Source: Taenia hydatigena (lineage: Eukaryota > Platyhelminthes > Cestoda > Cyclophyllidea > Taeniidae). Taken from it: a stretch of DNA of 64,000 nucleotides. Of the stretch, positions 59,727 through 64,000 are shown one piece after another. Positions within the stretch are counted from its first letter, which is position 1, and every line of letters starts with the position of its first letter. The notes below the pieces were generated by a model that was not told the origin of the DNA, searched no databases, and saw nothing but the letters and a program-made list of their open reading frames with translations. Both the position numbers and the translations under genes were made by a program. The DNA lies in assembly GCA_036345935.2 (NCBI GenBank), contig JADWOT020000007.1:10514779-10578778 (forward strand). The letters run 5' to 3'.

Positions 59727-62700
59727 GGTTTCAGCTGCCATCAAAAACACGTCGCGGTGAGCTCAAGGTATGTGCGTGCGAATGAGCCTTAATAATTAAA
59801 TGGAAAGACGTCCATTTATCCTTCCAATTAAAGCTTTTCAAATTGTTTAGAGACTGTTTTAAATTTCCTGCCAAATAACGAATCAGAGGAACTACAATAA
59901 CGAGGGCTAAGTGTAAATGAAATGGCCTAACCTAAGCAAAATGATTGTCTCGTTTCTATTAGAAATTGGGATTACACATGTAATCATCAGTGCTTGCTCT
60001 GCGGGAGTGTACGCGTAAGCCTTTATATTCTCTCCCCCTATATAATTTTACTTTGTTTTTTTAAGCGCACCAAAAATGAGCCGGTTGGATATTTCAAAGG
60101 GAAGGTAATTTCTGGTAAGTGTTGATGAGAGAAAAGGCCAGATTTCAGACGGGTTTTGAGAAATCGCTTGGTTTACCAGGCCATCCAGTATAGCAGTGTC
60201 GTGTGAGAGTAGATTGTGTGGCCACCCACACCCTGGAAGCGCCAACAACTCAAGTGGGTTAAACGGTTGAACTGTCGCAATATGTGCCACGGCGGACAAG
60301 GCTCGGAACATGTTTGTCAAGGGACAATCTGCTTCCATTTTTGCTTAAAAATCTTTTTAATTTCCATTCTTTGATGCTAGGTTATATAAAAGCATATCAA
60401 GGTTGGTGGTTATAGGTTAACGCAAAATGATACTATGCTGCCAATTCGAATTTTGAGCGAATACGGTTTGGCACTACAATCTGAAACATATGTGACTAGG
60501 CGAATGACAGCTTATTGTACAATGCCCGATTGTATGAATGATCTCGATGCTTGAAATTTTAGCAGAGACAGTACTTGTTAATAGCTTTGGCCTTTCATTC
60601 CATAAATACAAGCGTTTTTACACGTTTCCGTTTTTAATGATACATTCCTAAGTGTATCCGAGCCTTGAGTACAATTTAACGCCTTTAAGTTAGCCGTTCA
60701 AAATATACGGAGTCTAATCCAAAAATATTGGCCATGAATATTTTGTAAAAATAAAAATTGCATATTTGCCTGGCGTTTGAAAATGGACTTTGTTCCGACT
60801 GTTAATCAGGCTAAAAACTAGGGAAGTTTTTAACTAACACAACAAATGTGCTCATAAAATTATATTGCAAAGCACCTAATCCGCAGATAGTCCGCAGAAT
60901 ATTTGATTGAGTTAGGCAAACCACCGAAATAAGGGGATGCAGGAATAACTTTGCGAATAAATGTGGCATTATTTGCTGTTGCAAAATGTCATATGAATTA
61001 AGCCTCTGTAAACCATTATTGCGGAAAATTGTGCCAAATACTTTTCATTAAAAAACTTTGTCTTTGTTCAAAATGACTTTTGAATAGAAGTTCAAAAATG
61101 TCATAAACACGTTCGTGGCAGACTTTGTGTTCCATTTAGCCGGTATAATGAATCCAATCTACGAAGTAGAACCGCCCATCGTGCATGGTATTGGCAGACG
61201 CTGTAATTAGGCGAACATTAATTAGTCTGATCCGAAAAATTCTAAATATTTACTGTTAAATATATTACTTGTATTTTAGAGAGTTGGTGATGCAATAACG
61301 CTCACGTGGTCGCCACCTTATAGTCGCCAAAGCGGATTCTCAGTTTTGCCTGGAACCGAATATTTTCTTTCATACTACCATCGTGATTGCGTTGCTTTCA
61401 ATCGTAAAGCATGGTTGGGTCACAGGAACAAGGCAAAACGCATGTCTATATGGCCGTGTAAACTCACTAGAGACACCAAGACCAGTCATCATCATAATGC
61501 TAACGCCCACTGGTCGTCCTATAAAATGCATGCATGCGGTAGAGACAATAGCCCTGGTGCGTTGCTTATCCACACCACGAATGATTCCCGAGGATGCAAC
61601 CTTTGCGAAAACTCTTTCGTGATTTTATGCTAGTTCTGCTAAAAACTACAGTCCAGCTTTAAGTTAATTAAATTTTACTCACGAAACTTAATGCTTTAAC
61701 ACTGGAGAGGATGTTTAGTTACATCCACAGCGTTCTTGCGCTTCGAGCAGTGTTTATTAAGTAAGTCAGCAAGAATTAATCATTTGGCGAATTTGTCTCT
61801 AAGCCACTATGCCCTACCAGCACTTATACATTTACGAAAATTTTTGAAGCATCGCATGATATTGACATGACTTTTAGTGCAGATTGGTGGTAGTGTGAGG
61901 AAGTTCAATCTGATAAGCAACTCGATTCTACATCAAATACGCATGAGAAACTTTTTGCAAATAACTTAAGGTGAAGCATTAATTATGGTTTGAGCAAAAT
62001 AATCGGATTTCGTAACAATTGGGATAGTTTCGCAGCTAAAAGAACTCCAAAATTTGTGCGAAGCGTAGCATGCTTACGATCGCAATCGCTTAACACCATT
62101 GAGCCAGTAAGAGAAAACGTGTTAGTAGGATAGGCCCATTGTCTGTCATTTGAATTAGTTGCCTGCAATCAAAACAGCCCGCATGTTATCTGGTTGAAAA
62201 GTACCTGCATTGCATGGGCGAAGGTTAAGAAGTCGATCTTGGTCATAATGAAGGCAAAAAATAGGAGGCTAAAACCATCGAAATGTGAGTTGGTCGAGAA
62301 GTGCAGCATGATCATAGGATGATATTTACATACAGCTCAATCTTCTTAGCTGAGAACAAGCCATGTTGGTGCAAAGGTATGCATATGTATGCGGAAAGAA
62401 TTCAAACATGGCCATCCTAAAAAGTCGAAATTGTGGTATTCTGCAATATTATTAATTCTTTTGGTCCCCGCCAAATTTTCACTGCCTTGACCATCGCTAA
62501 AATCTAGTGCATGACGATTAGCTTCTTATCTAAATTAATCCAAATTGATTTTCTGTTGCACTGCTCAACAACAAACCGAAAAATTTCATCTTTTCTTATT
62601 AAACACGCGGTGGATTTGTAGCGAGTCAGCAAAATTAGGGTGTAAGTGCCAACTGATTTCCAACTTTTAAAGTAGCATTAGTGCCTGAATTGACGGCCAC

Positions 62701-64000
62701 TGCCAGTATGCAGTGCTTATTTTAATCAAGGCATTAATATCGTGATTGATTATGACGAGATTGGTGTGATGAATTCAATATCTCGCTAACGTAACCAGTA
62801 TGGAGTCTGAAAGCTGGAATTTGAAATTACAGTAAGTGCGCGCCATTATTCTTTTAATACTTTCCCTAAATGTACTTGTATCATTCGACTTACTAATTGC
62901 TCGTGAAGATTCGAGGGATATAGTATTTCATAAAGTTGATAATGGCAAGAATGACAGTTCTGAACACCACTAAGACAGTCAAAATGTTCAAATCGGCAAG
63001 ATAGCGCATTAATTTTGTTGTCATAACATTGTTAAATAAAGTGCATATTGTGATGCTAGCGGTACAGAATGTTGATACTGGCACCTCTACCTTTTGTGCT
63101 CCAAGAAATTGCCTGCTTGCTATTGTTGATGTGATCGGTATTTGTTCAGATTTGTATTATTTTGATCTAATAAACTCCAAATTATGCCGCTCTTCTTAAC
63201 TACTTGTTTGTGCCGTCGCGTGGCATCTTTGTAAAGCTGCGATTGAGCTCGACCATTGCATGTCATTGGAATATGCGTGCAACAATTCATCATTTTAACT
63301 AACCACAAGCACACTTTTGCATATCTTGAAATTCGCACGCCAGATGACCACCACTGAATCGGTCTGAAGTGACAACTTCAGCTCACACAAATAATAGGAC
63401 GTTCAATTTTAGGTGTGCCTTTAATTTTAAATGGAAATATCCTACACTCTTAAATGTGCCGTACTGTAAATTAGAAATCCTAGATCATTAGGGATCGCTT
63501 AAATGGCTAACGCATGCATACTACGGGGTCCTTTCGAAAAAGTGGAATTTTATGATAAAAAAGAACGCTGCGTACAATGCTTCGTTTCCCTGTGTCTATT
63601 CTTTATGATTTGTACTCTCAGTAATCGTCGAACTTCTAGGTGCTTATTTATTATCCTGCTTGTATGCTTCGAATTTATTTGCCCAAAACGCTAATTATGG
63701 CGCTTCCAACAAGCTTTTTTGAGATAAATATATGTAAGCCTGCGAACGCTGTGATGTCCTTAGTTACAAACGAATTTGGCTGGTCAGTTTGTCAAGTAAC
63801 CGTACTTGTGGAAGCAGCTGCTCATTTTAATTATTTCGAAATTTTTATTCCTAACAAAAATCCAGGTGCTCGGCATTAATATTTATGCTGTTCTGAAGTC
63901 TGTACGTCATTCATGTCGCGTCAAATCAGCTTTGTAATCATCGAAAATTACGAAATTACTGGGACTTATAACAAAATGATCTTAAAAGATTTATAGGGAC
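59727..64000. other. No supported feature
   Basis: Short ORFs only. The 95- and 79-codon overlapping plus frames at 61346-61633 compete with a minus frame and have no motif. No copies of the window's repeats were recognised. Confidence 0.4.

Noticed and set aside
1..64000. CRISPR arrays, rRNA genes, bacterial operons, long microsatellites, telomere repeats
   Set aside because: None is visible on either strand.

Overview
This looks like nuclear DNA of a eukaryote with small introns. There are no operons or ribosome binding sites, one 100-N scaffold gap (52256-52355), G+C near 40 percent, very few long ORFs, old diverged duplications and several decayed tRNA-like sequences. The spliced gene models I can build have introns of about 37-41 and 57-79 nt plus some longer ones. 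That would fit a helminth, perhaps a tapeworm, but no gene here fixes the taxon and I offer it only as a suggestion. I see no rRNA gene, CRISPR array, intact transposase or reverse transcriptase, and no long microsatellite.

The clearest gene is a single-exon mucin-like protein on the + strand (25579-26718). It has a signal peptide, six exact 49-residue Thr/Ser/Asn-rich repeats and a GPI-anchor-like tail. Around it are candidate small spliced genes that I assembled by eye from ORFs with phase-compatible GT/AG sites: 17931-16483 (-), 20396-20106 (-), 22392-23055 (+), 24224-23792 (-), 24978-24347 (-), 51307-52172 (+) and 52803-53468 (+). They encode about 96-355 residues, often start with a tiny coding exon, and none is recognisable to me. 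They are models, not certainties: in AT-rich DNA some chance chains are expected.

Much of the rest is repeat structure. Positions 1-3100 are a diverged direct copy of 37527-41461. A second, more diverged pair joins 29885-32640 with 44870-46530 and 36055-37100 with 49785-50770. A short third member of that family lies at about 38700-38930, inside a 0.93 kb segment that only the 37.5 kb copy carries. An inverted repeat pair of about 376 bp lies at 3549-3924 and 8213-8591. tRNA remnants occur at 6.8, 7.3-7.5, 41.6-41.8 and 55.7 kb.

Layout: 1-3.1 kb, duplicated block; 3.1-8.6 kb, inverted repeats and tRNA relics; 8.9-16.2 kb, sparse; 16.5-26.7 kb, the candidate gene-bearing part, ending in the mucin; 26.7-29.9 kb, nothing convincing; 29.9-41.5 kb, duplicated blocks with two insertions; 41.5-44.8 kb, tRNA relics and empty sequence; 44.9-50.8 kb, second copy of the diverged family; 51.3-53.5 kb, two candidate + strand genes flanking the gap; 53.5-64 kb, mostly empty. 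I infer no shared pathway. Several candidate products have one hydrophobic segment, suggesting small secreted or membrane proteins.
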